Below, piece by piece: positions 27,225-35,902 of a DNA stretch of 64,000 nucleotides; the stretch's first letter is position 1; every line of letters begins with the position of its first letter. This DNA comes from Robiginitomaculum sp. (GTDB taxonomy: Bacteria > Pseudomonadota > Alphaproteobacteria > Caulobacterales > Maricaulaceae), in the NCBI GenBank assembly GCA_021776525.1, contig JAJFFT010000001.1, positions 310,001-374,000 of the forward strand. The letters run 5' to 3'. Under the pieces are notes generated by a model that saw only the letters and a list, made by a program, of their open reading frames with translations, did no database searches and was not told the DNA's origin. The position numbers and the translations under genes are program-made.

Positions 27225-27312
27225 GTGGTCCCCCGTTATGCATTTGCAATGCACGGCATATGAACAGATCGACCTTTCCAAGGGGTGAACGAATAGACAA
27301 AAACGCCAATGG

Positions 27313-28023
27313 TTACCGTATTTTTTTTCGGCGTGGACGCAAAATAAACCGGTGCCACAACAACCCGGCCCCGGTTAAGGCAAACAGAAACGCCGAGGCG
27401 GCAAAGGCCATGAGCCAGGGTGTGTTGAAATTATCGCGTGTGCCGTAATCCATAATATGCAGCATCCAGAAAAAATCATAAAACCGCCAAACCGCAGAGC
27501 GATGCGCCCGTACCTTGCCCTGCGCCGGGTCCACCCAGACGGTATAGCCTTTGGGCTGGTCAAATTCGACGCGCCAATAGGGGCCTTCGAAACGCACTTC
27601 CACAGGGCCTTTTTCAACCCAGTCAACGCGGCTGACCTTGCCGCTGCCGGCATAATCCATGATGGCGATGTTGCGTGCCGTGTGCTCATCAATCGGTGTC
27701 AGGCGTTCCGCGGTGCGTGCATCAATCAGGGTGCTTTGCCCCTCTGGTCCATCAATTGAATATGCCGGTCGTCCAAGCCAGGTGTGCAGACGGGCACCAA
27801 TGGGCGCACCAAGGCCGGCCATTTGCGCGGCCTTGACCGGCGAGAGAATGTCCGCGCCGGATATGGTGTCTTGTGATGGTGGAGCAATGAGATGCTCAGA
27901 GCGCACAACGCTGATTGGCAGGATGCTCATCACTAACCCGCCAGCCGTCCACAAGATGATTTGCAGGCCAACAAACAGGCCAACCCATTTATGGACACGT
28001 GTGAGAATGGCGATAAATTTCAT
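27313..28023 (-). CDS. PepSY domain membrane protein
   Basis: A 236-residue inner-membrane protein with an N-terminal helix (VGLFVGLQIILWTAGGLVMSIL), a periplasmic region of about 150 residues, and a C-terminal helix followed by the basic tail RPRRKKIR. The opening LTRVHKWVGLFVGLQ and the closing FYDFFWMLHIMDY are the PepSY-associated membrane pattern seen in iron- and flavin-reductase neighbourhoods. The periplasmic part contains the PepSY-like YTVWVDPAQGKV repeat. It is divergent from the TauE/SafE gene across 47 bases. Its role is unknown. Confidence 0.75.
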   Translation of the reverse strand: MKFIAILTRVHKWVGLFVGLQIILWTAGGLVMSILPISVVRSEHLIAPPSQDTISGADILSPVKAAQMAGLGAPIGARLHTWLGRPAYSIDGPEGQSTLIDARTAERLTPIDEHTARNIAIMDYAGSGKVSRVDWVEKGPVEVRFEGPYWRVEFDQPKGYTVWVDPAQGKVRAHRSAVWRFYDFFWMLHIMDYGTRDNFNTPWLMAFAASAFLFALTGAGLLWHRFILRPRRKKIR

Positions 28024-28070
28024 GATGACCGCTGCCTATCTTTTGCCTTTTGGCCTGCTAAGACCATGGT

Positions 28071-28823
28071 ATGCCATTATTGACCGCCTTAGTTATCGTG
28101 ATTACCGCCTTTTTCACAGCCTTTTTATCGGGGATGTTTGGCATGGCTGGCGGTCTGGTGTTAATGGGCGTGCTGACCGCATTCCTGCCGCTGGGTCAGG
28201 CTATGGTGACCCATGGCATATTGCAAATCACCGCCAATGGTTGGCGGGCTTATCTGTTACGCCAACACATTCAATGGCGCATTGTCGGGTTGTTTTCGTT
28301 GGGGACAGTTGCGGCGGTTGGCCTTTTATTCCTGATCCCGGTTCATCCCAATAAGGCCAGTGTTTATCTGACCCTTGGGTTTTTACCGCTGATTGTCTGG
28401 GTGCCGCGCCAATGGGTGCATCTGGATGCCGGTCGGCCAGCGCATGCGGTTCTTTGCGGTTTTGTTTCCGCAGGGTTTAGTGTGGCTGCGGGCATTTCAT
28501 CCACGGTGATGGACATTTTCTTTGTGCGCAGCGCGATGACGCGGCACGAAATTGTTGCCACCAAGGCCATCGGCCAAATTATAGGGCATGGGGTCAAGGT
28601 GGTGTATTGGAGCTGGGCGATCATACAGGCCATGGGGTCGGGGGCCTTGCCGCCGCTCTGGCTGTTCTTACTGGCTTTGCCCCTGTCCTTTGGGGGGACA
28701 TGGGGCGGTAAGCAAGTTCTGGGTAAAATGACCGACACAGGTTTTGTCTATATCGTTCGTATTTTGATCACCCTGATCGGCATCTTTTACATGGTCCGTG
28801 GGATAAACCTGATGCTGGCCTAA
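28071..28823 (+). CDS. TauE/SafE family transporter
   Basis: A 250-residue inner-membrane protein with about seven to eight helices, in the TauE/SafE family of sulfite/organosulfonate and related anion exporters. The N-terminal helix with GMFGMAGGLVLMGVL is the conserved glycine-rich repeat of the family. The second half repeats it as GFVSAGFSVAAGISSTVMDIFF, giving the usual internal duplication. The start at 28071 lies 47 bases from the divergent PepSY gene. The stop overlaps the GNAT stop by 4 bases in a convergent arrangement. The substrate is not predictable. Confidence 0.83.
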   Translation: MPLLTALVIVITAFFTAFLSGMFGMAGGLVLMGVLTAFLPLGQAMVTHGILQITANGWRAYLLRQHIQWRIVGLFSLGTVAAVGLLFLIPVHPNKASVYLTLGFLPLIVWVPRQWVHLDAGRPAHAVLCGFVSAGFSVAAGISSTVMDIFFVRSAMTRHEIVATKAIGQIIGHGVKVVYWSWAIIQAMGSGALPPLWLFLLALPLSFGGTWGGKQVLGKMTDTGFVYIVRILITLIGIFYMVRGINLMLA

Positions 28824-29368
28824 GCTTTTCTGGCGCGCCACTCATCGGCGCTTTGGCCCCAGATATTCAGGTCCATTGGTCCAAACCCGGCCAGCTCATC
28901 AACGGTGCGCACAATGGTGCTGCCCAGTGACTGTGCAAGCTTTTCCGATGGCATGTTTTGCGGGTCAATGACATGGATCACCGTGTCCCAGTTCAGCGTG
29001 TTGAAAACGTAATCAATAGCCGCTGTGGCGGCTTCCTTGCCAAAGCCCTTGCCCCAATGCGCCGGGGCCGTGGCCCAGCCCACTTCACGGCCTGGCCACC
29101 CCTCAGGGTAATGCGCACCGATTGAACCAACCCATTCGCCAGTGGCTTTTTCATAAACAAAAAAGAAGCCATAGCCGCGCAAATGCCACATGCCGAGCAG
29201 GCCTGCAAAAGCCCGCCAGGCCTGGGCACGGTTTTTTTGGCCGCCGATATATCGTGCTGCATCTTCGTCGGCATAAAGGGCCGCATAGCCGTCAAATCCG
29301 TCGGTGCCGGGTGGACGCATTATCAACCGTTCGGTTTCCAGTGTTGGCCAGGAGATTTTGTACGTCAT
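28820..29368 (-). CDS. GNAT family N-acetyltransferase (RimJ/RimL-like)
   Basis: A 182-residue acetyl-CoA-dependent transferase. It begins WPTLETERLIMRPPG, the usual start of the RimJ/RimL branch (Acetyltransf_3). The acetyl-CoA loop is represented by APAHWGKGFGKEAATAAIDYVF (about 108-130), and the motif-B segment by HVIDPQNMPSEKLAQSLG. The start is fixed by an ATGA overlap with the stop of the upstream phoD gene (29365-29368), so translation is coupled; the frame continues upstream without a site. The acceptor substrate is unknown. It could acetylate a protein N-terminus or a small amine. Confidence 0.85.
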   Translation of the reverse strand: MTYKISWPTLETERLIMRPPGTDGFDGYAALYADEDAARYIGGQKNRAQAWRAFAGLLGMWHLRGYGFFFVYEKATGEWVGSIGAHYPEGWPGREVGWATAPAHWGKGFGKEAATAAIDYVFNTLNWDTVIHVIDPQNMPSEKLAQSLGSTIVRTVDELAGFGPMDLNIWGQSADEWRARKA

Positions 29369-31038
29369 GTAACGGTTTCCAATGTGTTGGTACCAAAGCC
29401 GTTTTTGGCCCTGACCTGCATGCTGTGTTGCCCACTTAAATCGGCTGAGCGGGTTGCTTCTGAGCCGGTAAAGCACCAGTCACATTGCGCCGCATCGCGG
29501 GTAACGGTAACTGCCATATAGCCGCGTTTACTGGTGTTGGCCCAGCGTAACTCGGGGCTTGATTCAACCAAAGAGGCGGCGCGTTTATCCTCATCCATAG
29601 GCAAATAGGCCTCCAGGCCGGGCGAGGAAACACTATGCCCGCAAAACCCGACAGCAGCCGGGTTGGTACCGCTTTTTTGCTCGTCCTTATCGTAAAGGTC
29701 ATGGGCCCAGGCATTGTGGCTGTCACCGGCCAAAATCACAGCATTATCGGCGTTCTGGCGAAGCGATGACAAGAAGCGCGATCGCGCTGCAGGGTAGGCG
29801 CTCCAGTCATCTGTGCTGACCGGCAGGCCGACCGAAGCCGCCAGTACACCGCCCTGTATGCGCGCCTTTAACCAGTCCGGTGTTTGTTCGGGCAGTGCGG
29901 CTAAAAAGCTTCTGGGACCGTAGGTTCGGCCGACGACAATTTGTTGCGCGAGCACCTGCCAGCGTTGACCTGATTGTTTCGAAGCGTGCAGCGTTTCGGC
30001 CAGCCAGTTTTCTTGTTCTTTTCCCAGCATATCGCGTGCCGGGTCAGACCACGGACCGTCACGAAAGGCGGTCAGGGCGGCGATCACGGCCCTTTGGTCT
30101 CTTGTATCGACGCCTTTGAGGGCCAGCGCATAAGGCAATTGTTCGGTCCGACCGGTCAGGCGGGTATCCAGAGTGACAATCGACGCCAGATCACCAAAAT
30201 CATAACGGGCATAGGCGCGTTCGCGCATGGGCAGCCATTCATAATAGGCCTGGCGGGCGGCGGTGTTGCGCGCCCCCCAGTCTCCTTCGCTGTCCGGATC
30301 GTGATTTTGCGCGCCGCCCATCCACGTATCATTGGCAATTTCGTGATCATCCCAGATGCTGATCATCGGATAGTTCTGGTGCAGGGCCAACAGGTCCGCA
30401 TCCATACGATAGGCATTATACCGCAGACGATAATCCGCCAGCTTGATCAGCTCATGTTCGGGCATGATGGTGCGCCCGGCCACGGTTTTATCCAATGAAG
30501 GATATGTGCCGACCGGGTATTCATAAAAGTAATCACCAAGATGGACCACCAGATCAAAATCATTTTGCGCCACCGCATGGGCATAGGCATTGAAATAACC
30601 AAACGGCAGGTTCGAGCAGGAAAATACTGCCAGCTTTAGCGATGAAACCGCACCATCGGGCAAAGTTCGTGTCCGCCCAATAGGCGAATGTGTGCCGTCG
30701 GGCGCGGTAAAGCGATAGTAAAACCAAGACCCGGCAGGCAGGCCGCGGGCAATGGTTTTGGCCGTATAATCACGTTTTGGACCGGCTTTGACTGTGCCTT
30801 TTTGAACAATATTTTGGAAGTCCAGATCCTTGGCTATTTCCCAGACCAGCCCGGTTTCCTGTTCCGCAACATAACGGGTCCATAAAACAACTGAATTTGC
30901 ATCAGGGTCACCACTGGCGACGCCGTGGGTGAAGCCGGGTTTTGAACTGCCTGCGAGGCTGGCGCGTGTCAATAAAGATGCACCAGTCATGCCCGCAGCA
31001 ATTTTGATGAAGTCACGACGGTGAAAAAGGCTGTGCAT
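29365..31038 (-). CDS. phoD: Alkaline phosphatase D family protein, Tat-exported
   Basis: A 557-residue periplasmic phosphatase/phosphodiesterase. The N-terminus has a twin-arginine signal, HRRDFIKIAAG, ending near SLAGSSK. The family's N-terminal Ig-like domain begins with HGVASGDPDANSVVLWTRY. Metal-site motifs follow: VHLGDYFYEY, the WDDHEIANDTW core, and LAGDSHNAWAHDL. These are diagnostic for PhoD-type enzymes that use Ca/Fe. No Pho box was found in the 90 bases upstream. The gene overlaps the following GNAT gene by 4 bases. Confidence 0.92.
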   Translation of the reverse strand: MHSLFHRRDFIKIAAGMTGASLLTRASLAGSSKPGFTHGVASGDPDANSVVLWTRYVAEQETGLVWEIAKDLDFQNIVQKGTVKAGPKRDYTAKTIARGLPAGSWFYYRFTAPDGTHSPIGRTRTLPDGAVSSLKLAVFSCSNLPFGYFNAYAHAVAQNDFDLVVHLGDYFYEYPVGTYPSLDKTVAGRTIMPEHELIKLADYRLRYNAYRMDADLLALHQNYPMISIWDDHEIANDTWMGGAQNHDPDSEGDWGARNTAARQAYYEWLPMRERAYARYDFGDLASIVTLDTRLTGRTEQLPYALALKGVDTRDQRAVIAALTAFRDGPWSDPARDMLGKEQENWLAETLHASKQSGQRWQVLAQQIVVGRTYGPRSFLAALPEQTPDWLKARIQGGVLAASVGLPVSTDDWSAYPAARSRFLSSLRQNADNAVILAGDSHNAWAHDLYDKDEQKSGTNPAAVGFCGHSVSSPGLEAYLPMDEDKRAASLVESSPELRWANTSKRGYMAVTVTRDAAQCDWCFTGSEATRSADLSGQHSMQVRAKNGFGTNTLETVT

Positions 31039-31128
31039 AGTGCGCTCCTGAGCAGGTTGAGCGCATAACCTAGCATTGCCATGCGGTGATGAAAGGGGGT
31101 TTTTAAAATTATCAGGTTGGCGTGGTCT

Positions 31129-31740
31129 TTAAATCCGCAAAAAACGGCAATATTGAAATTCCTGGACCATGCCGCCGGGGGTGGTGTGATCTTCGCGGGC
31201 CTCGTCCACCAACTTAAAGGCGGGTCCCAGAGTTGCGGCCATGGATTGCGCATCATAGCGCACAACCGGCAGGTTCGAACACTTTTGCGGGCCATCCAGT
31301 GCAAATGTGGCCATCACCAAATATCCGCCGGGAAGTATGGCTTCTTCGGCAATGGCGCGGTATCGCGCCTGGTCTGCCTCATCGGTTAAAAAATGAAATA
31401 CCGCCCGATCATGCCACAAGCGAAAGGGGTGAGCAGGGGTCCAGTCGGTGGCGTCGGCACACAACCATTTAATGTAATCCGCACGGTCTGCAAGTCGGGC
31501 CTGGGCGCTTTGCAAGGCCGCTTTTGAAATATCCAGCACGCTGATGTTTTGGAACTTTCGGGCCATCAGCGCGTCAACCAGTAACGAGGCACCACCGCCG
31601 ACATCAATGATCGCCTCGCCTCTGGCGATGGCGCAATCGTCAATCAGGCGCAAAGACAATGCAGGCGCGTCCTGAAACCAGCTTTTGGCCTGTGGGTCTG
31701 CGCCGCCCCACGCTTTATCCCAATGCGACTGAGTGCTCAT
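31129..31740 (-). CDS. Class I SAM-dependent methyltransferase
   Basis: A 203-residue cytoplasmic methyltransferase. Motif I is IIDVGGGASLLVDAL (about 44-58), the acidic end of strand 2 is SVLDISKAAL, and motif II-like AVFHFLTDEADQARY holds the substrate-side His-Phe. It begins HWDKAWG, like many small thiopurine/tellurite-type methyltransferases. The substrate is unknown. The start overlaps the stop of the redoxin gene by 4 bases (ATGA), so the two are coupled; a thiol-peroxide plus methylation pairing is suggestive only. Confidence 0.85.
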   Translation of the reverse strand: MSTQSHWDKAWGGADPQAKSWFQDAPALSLRLIDDCAIARGEAIIDVGGGASLLVDALMARKFQNISVLDISKAALQSAQARLADRADYIKWLCADATDWTPAHPFRLWHDRAVFHFLTDEADQARYRAIAEEAILPGGYLVMATFALDGPQKCSNLPVVRYDAQSMAATLGPAFKLVDEAREDHTTPGGMVQEFQYCRFLRI

Positions 31741-32318
31741 TCATGGGATGATAACACATCAATAGCCTCGGTAATAGCCGTGACTGAGGGGCGATTTTTA
31801 TAACCCTCTTCGGCCAGTTTGGCCTGTACGGTTTTGTCTGCGCCAATGACAAAAATCATCGGATGCGGGACCCCATTGGCGTAATGCATTTTACCGAATT
31901 TCTCGTTACGAATGCCAAACGCGTCAATGACTTCTGACTTGCGGTCAGAGAGCATGGTAAAGTTTGGTTTGTGGTCATGGGCATAGCGTTGAATGTCGCC
32001 AAGGGAATCATAACTCAGCACCGCCAGTGCATACCCGCGTGTTGTTATTTCTTTGGCCCCGGCATCAACTTCCGCAAGCTGCTTTTTGCAAAACGAACAC
32101 CATTTGGCCGAACGAATGAAAACCAGAACCAGGCCGTTCGGGCCGCTCAGGTTTTCGAATGACCGCGGGTCACCTTTTTGGTCAATGCTGGTCAGGTCCG
32201 ATGGAATAACCGCGCCAACCGCAGGGCCGCGCATGGTTGGGGCTATGGCCGTATCCTCCGCTGCAAAGCTGGATGTAGCTGCAAACATGAAAATGGCAAT
32301 CAACAGGGTGTAACGCAT
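31737..32318 (-). CDS. Exported redoxin / AhpC-TSA family protein
   Basis: A 193-residue thiol oxidoreductase with a signal peptide (MRYTLLIAIFMFAATSSFAAED), so probably periplasmic. It has a thioredoxin fold with the active site KWCSFCKKQLAEV, a CxxC motif rather than the single peroxidatic Cys of classic peroxiredoxins. The AhpC/TSA pattern continues with LSYDSLGDIQRYA and the cis-Pro segment GVPHPMIFVIGAD. The start at 32318 follows GAGGAGAGAGAG, a very strong site; upstream frame extension to 32411 is not supported. The gene overlaps the methyltransferase gene by 4 bases. Confidence 0.85.
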   Translation of the reverse strand: MRYTLLIAIFMFAATSSFAAEDTAIAPTMRGPAVGAVIPSDLTSIDQKGDPRSFENLSGPNGLVLVFIRSAKWCSFCKKQLAEVDAGAKEITTRGYALAVLSYDSLGDIQRYAHDHKPNFTMLSDRKSEVIDAFGIRNEKFGKMHYANGVPHPMIFVIGADKTVQAKLAEEGYKNRPSVTAITEAIDVLSSHE

Positions 32319-32419
32319 AACTCTCTCTCCTCGGTACCGGGGTGTCATGAACGTTTCATGCGGCCTTGCAAAGGCGAAATACGTGTCTTCACGAAAGTTT
32401 GAGCGCAGCAATGCGATTA

Positions 32420-33181
32420 TCAGGTGGGCGAATTTGCGACCATAGAGAGAAAGGTATTGCCAAAGGCATGGGCATCGCCGGGCCAGCGGGCCGAAAGGTA
32501 ATTGCCGTCCCGGACCACAAACCCGTGGGACAGCTTGCGCGGTGTATCGCGCCAGAGCGGGGTCGGGCCGGGTAAAAAGTCTGCAGGCGATTGCAGCGCC
32601 GCAGTGACTTCATCCTCAACGGTTAGGCCCGGATAAGTCAAAAAATAATCACCGAGTTTCTTCTTTGTGAGTTTATGGGCCAGCAATTCCTGCCTGTTCA
32701 GCAATGCGGTGGTTTTACGGCCATAGAGAACGGATTTTCCGGTTTCCTTGTTTTTGGCCCGACAGGCCGCGACAACGCCGTGACAGATCGCGCCGACCGT
32801 TTTGTTGGCTTCAAAAAATCCGGCTATGGCGTTGTGCATATCGGGTGATTCCAGATAAGGGATCATGCCTTTGGCATGTCCACCGGACAAGATCAGGCCG
32901 GAATAGTCCCGAACCCGGATGGCATCATAGCGGATCGGGTTTTGAAAATGCTGATCCTGGCAAAGGGCGTCATAGGCCTGTCGACCATATTTATTGGTGA
33001 TCAGCAATCGCTTGAACAGCCCCAGACCTTCACCATCCAGCATGCGCCGATCAGTTTCCCCGGCTTGGCCGGTGTCGGTGGCAAAGCGTACCTGATGCCC
33101 GCCATCGGTCAGAATTTTCCATGGTACGGCCACTTCGGTGGGGTCAAAACCGTTGCTGCTCTGTGCAATGAGAACTGCCAT
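32420..33181 (-). CDS. DJ-1/PfpI superfamily protein (type 1 glutamine amidotransferase-like)
   Basis: A 253-residue cytosolic protein. The strand-turn-helix MAVLIAQSSNGFDPTEVAVPWKIL and the nucleophile elbow GAICHGVVAA (Cys near residue 125), with LSGGHAKGMIPYL earlier, match the DJ-1/PfpI fold. Activity in this group ranges from glyoxalase III to chaperone or amidase functions and cannot be chosen from sequence. The start at 33181 lies 7 bases after the S9 peptidase stop (33189). The open frame to 33295 overlaps that gene and is not needed. Confidence 0.85.
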   Translation of the reverse strand: MAVLIAQSSNGFDPTEVAVPWKILTDGGHQVRFATDTGQAGETDRRMLDGEGLGLFKRLLITNKYGRQAYDALCQDQHFQNPIRYDAIRVRDYSGLILSGGHAKGMIPYLESPDMHNAIAGFFEANKTVGAICHGVVAACRAKNKETGKSVLYGRKTTALLNRQELLAHKLTKKKLGDYFLTYPGLTVEDEVTAALQSPADFLPGPTPLWRDTPRKLSHGFVVRDGNYLSARWPGDAHAFGNTFLSMVANSPT

Positions 33182-33188
33182 ATCTGTA

Positions 33189-35165
33189 CTATTGCTCACT
33201 CGCCCCGTTATTGGCAAGATAGGGCCGCAAAAATGCACCCATGGCGCGTAGAGTTTCTGTGCGGGTTCGAGCTGAGGACAACCAATGATCTTCACCGCGC
33301 AGGGTCACCATTTGCACAGACCTATTGGCACGGGTTAGCGCACGTTTCATAATCCGGCTTTGGGCAATAGGTACAACGGTATCATCCAGTCCGTGGATCA
33401 ACAAAAGTGGCGCCCTGGCCGCATTTGCATGTTTGGCCGGTGATATGGCATTCAAGTTTTCTTTGCCCTTATTGCCCTGCATTACCGTGGTCCAATAGGC
33501 AACAGAACGGCTGTCCTTGCCCTGCGATTTTTTCTTATAGGCCAAAAACGCTTTCATATCAGATAAGGGCGCAATGGCTACGGCACAGGCATAAAGGTCA
33601 GGTGTGAAGACCAGCCCAGCCAAAGTCAGATACCCCCCAAAGCTGGCTCCGACAATGCAAATGCGTTTGGGGTCGGCATAACCGGCACTTATCATACCTT
33701 GAACGCCCGCTGTAACGTCGCCAAGTACGAGGGTGTTCCATGCTCCGTCGCCTGCATTTTCAAAGTACTTGCCAAAGCCGTCCGAGCCGCGAAAGTTTGG
33801 CTGTAAGACCAGATATCCCTGATTGGCCAGATATTGCGCCATCCAGTCCCATGTCATGCTTTCATGATTGGCGGGGCCACCATGGGGCAAAACCACCATG
33901 GGGGCAGGCTGTTTTTTATAGCCGGGCGGAGTGGTCAACAGGGCTGAAATGCGTGTGCCATTGGCAGCTTTATATTCAATGCTATGCACCGTACCGACAT
34001 CAGCAGGTTTTATAGCGGGGCGCCGGATTGCCAGCCTGCGTATGCGGCCAACCCTGGCATCATATATCATATAGGCTCCGGCGCTGTTGCCACTTTGGAC
34101 AAAAAGCAACCATTTGCTATTGTCTTTGCTCCAATCTATGGGTCGTACAGTGGCCACCCCAAGGGCTTGTTTGATAATGACCCATGTTTTTTTCATTTCA
34201 GGGTCGAGAAATACATAGTCAGTACCGGCAATATCAGCAAAGCCAACAGCGATCACAACGCCGTCATCGGGGCGGGTCAGGGTACTGATAATGTCTGCAT
34301 GTTCACGCCATTGTACCGGACCCGAGATTGAGCCATCTTCAAGGGTCATGGCATACAGGCCGACTGTGTCACGGCCCTGATAATATGCTACCAACAGGGA
34401 TTTTTTGTCAGCGCTAAATCCCATTACAGATAAAGGCGTCTGGCCGCTTTTTTGCGTATAAATGATTTCCCAGCGCCGGTTTTTATACACTTTGATGTGG
34501 AACGTTTCTTTTTTTTCTGAATAATCAATCCGGGCGATGACTGCGCCTTTTTTATCAACAATAAAACGGTTCGTATCCATGCCATGGCCTCTGGATGAGA
34601 CCTTTCCAATGCCGTTGCCAAGATTGACGCGAAACAGCGAGTAAACCCGTCGGTCGCCCAGACGGCCCGTATAGGCAGGCATCATAATGATGTTTTCATC
34701 GGGCAAAACACGGGCAATGCGGCCCAGGCTGGAATTGATGCCCAGCTCTTTGGTACGGTTCAGCAATTGCCGGACACGGCCCGAGGTAATATCAAAGGAG
34801 AACACGGCGCCAAATTCTATTTTGTTGACTGCAAACACTGCGGTAGTGGCTGTTTTGGACGCGCGCAGTAATACATAGCGATTGTTCGCCCAACTGACTG
34901 AACGCGGCTTGATTTTGCTGACATTTAGACCGACTGGCTTTGCCTTCGCGTTATTGAGTTCCCGCACTAGCATCATATCCTTGCCGTCACGATGCATTAA
35001 ATAGGCGACATGTTTGCCATCTGGCGACAAGGCAATGTCTTGAATTTCAGGCAAGGAGCCAAAAGCCTCAACGGGAGGCATGGCGAACGCCGATCCTGTC
35101 CACGCCAGTATGTTCAGTATAGTTATAGTAATGGCAATGGGCTTTATTATTATAAATTTACACAC
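33189..35165 (-). CDS. S9 family (prolyl oligopeptidase-like) peptidase, exported
   Basis: A 658-residue serine peptidase. The start is GTG at 35165, set by GGAGGA nine bases upstream. The signal peptide is about 28 residues, ending GSAFA. A beta-propeller of repeated WSKDNSKWLLF-like blades spans about residues 40-400 and gates the active site. The C-terminal alpha/beta hydrolase has the nucleophile in GASFGGYL, the aspartate in HGLDDTVVP and the histidine in GEDHWL, a full triad. It cleaves peptides, probably in the periplasm. The gene is preceded by a -35-like box and an inverted repeat (see 35192-35227). Confidence 0.9.
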   Translation of the reverse strand: MCKFIIIKPIAITITILNILAWTGSAFAMPPVEAFGSLPEIQDIALSPDGKHVAYLMHRDGKDMMLVRELNNAKAKPVGLNVSKIKPRSVSWANNRYVLLRASKTATTAVFAVNKIEFGAVFSFDITSGRVRQLLNRTKELGINSSLGRIARVLPDENIIMMPAYTGRLGDRRVYSLFRVNLGNGIGKVSSRGHGMDTNRFIVDKKGAVIARIDYSEKKETFHIKVYKNRRWEIIYTQKSGQTPLSVMGFSADKKSLLVAYYQGRDTVGLYAMTLEDGSISGPVQWREHADIISTLTRPDDGVVIAVGFADIAGTDYVFLDPEMKKTWVIIKQALGVATVRPIDWSKDNSKWLLFVQSGNSAGAYMIYDARVGRIRRLAIRRPAIKPADVGTVHSIEYKAANGTRISALLTTPPGYKKQPAPMVVLPHGGPANHESMTWDWMAQYLANQGYLVLQPNFRGSDGFGKYFENAGDGAWNTLVLGDVTAGVQGMISAGYADPKRICIVGASFGGYLTLAGLVFTPDLYACAVAIAPLSDMKAFLAYKKKSQGKDSRSVAYWTTVMQGNKGKENLNAISPAKHANAARAPLLLIHGLDDTVVPIAQSRIMKRALTRANRSVQMVTLRGEDHWLSSARTRTETLRAMGAFLRPYLANNGASEQ

Positions 35166-35191
35166 AGAATAAATTCCTCCGCCGCATGTGA

Positions 35192-35227
35192 TTTAACAAA
35201 TGTTGCAAGTGTTAAAAAGTATGTCAA
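35192..35227 (-). promoter_or_regulatory. Promoter and inverted repeat upstream of the S9 peptidase
   Basis: On the minus strand TTGACA (35227-35222) is a perfect -35 box, though no good -10 is found 17 bases away (AACATT). TTTAACA (35192-35198) and TGTTAAA (35210-35216) form perfect 7-base arms around an 11-base spacer, overlying the expected -10. This could be an operator. Confidence 0.4.
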
Positions 35228-35254
35228 GAGAAATTTCTACTGTATATTAACAAG

Positions 35255-35902
35255 TTATCGCGCTTTCAGTCCTTTTTGTTGCAGTCGCCAGACCAGCGTG
35301 TCTATTCGGTCCTGTCCGAAAAAAGGCTCACCATCAAAGGCCATTAACGGCACGCCCCAATGCCCGGCTTTGGTTTGATCCGCTTCGTTTTGCTCGATCT
35401 CTTTATCCAGCCCGGCGGCATCTTCGACCAAGGCTTTTTCAAGGTCATCCATATTCAAACCTGCTTCACCGGCGGCGTCGGCTAAAACCGTACCCTTGTC
35501 CCAGTCTTTTACACCGCCCCAAAGGCGGGCACTGACGGCGGTGGCAAAGGCCATGCCCTTGCCGGATCGCTCGGCCGCCGCGCCAAGGCGCGTCAGGCGG
35601 GTGATATAGGGCTGATCCTTGGCCACTTCCATGGTGGTGAAGTCTTGTACGATCGGGTCCGGGTCTGGCCAGTGAATGGGTAGGCCCAGCCGTTCGGCCT
35701 CGCGCGGTACATCCTGGATGAGGTAGCCGGGCCACATGGGATTAATGGTTTTAAAGAAACCATCAACACGCACTGCCAGCGGGTAAACCGGCCGGAAGTG
35801 GCAAACCAGATCGTAATCTTTGGTGAGTTGCAAAAGCTTGGGTGCCGCCAGATAAGAATAAGGCGAGCGAAACGACCAGAAAACATCAAATGCGAGGCTC
35901 AT
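35255..35902 (-). CDS. 2-hydroxychromene-2-carboxylate isomerase-like (DsbA/kappa-GST fold)
   Basis: A 215-residue member of the DsbA-like superfamily. It begins FDVFWSFRSPYSYLAAPKL, where the serine in the SPYSY motif replaces the CxxC of true DsbA, as in the glutathione-dependent HCCA isomerases of the kappa-GST class. The C-terminus has WGVPLMAFDGEPFFGQDRIDTL, the family's GVP and GQDR segments. It probably uses glutathione to isomerise or conjugate a substrate. The start is fixed by an ATGA overlap (35899-35902) with the stop of the upstream hydrolase gene, so the two are coupled. Confidence 0.85.
   Translation of the reverse strand: MSLAFDVFWSFRSPYSYLAAPKLLQLTKDYDLVCHFRPVYPLAVRVDGFFKTINPMWPGYLIQDVPREAERLGLPIHWPDPDPIVQDFTTMEVAKDQPYITRLTRLGAAAERSGKGMAFATAVSARLWGGVKDWDKGTVLADAAGEAGLNMDDLEKALVEDAAGLDKEIEQNEADQTKAGHWGVPLMAFDGEPFFGQDRIDTLVWRLQQKGLKAR

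Noticed and set aside
31270..31285. GGTTCGA sequence resembling a tRNA T-loop
   Set aside because: It lies inside the methyltransferase coding region and no cloverleaf can be drawn around it; a similar one inside phoD was dropped for the same reason.
32346..32360. CATGAA-CGT-TTCATG inverted repeat upstream of the redoxin gene
   Set aside because: Six-base arms only, no promoter boxes at a fitting distance.
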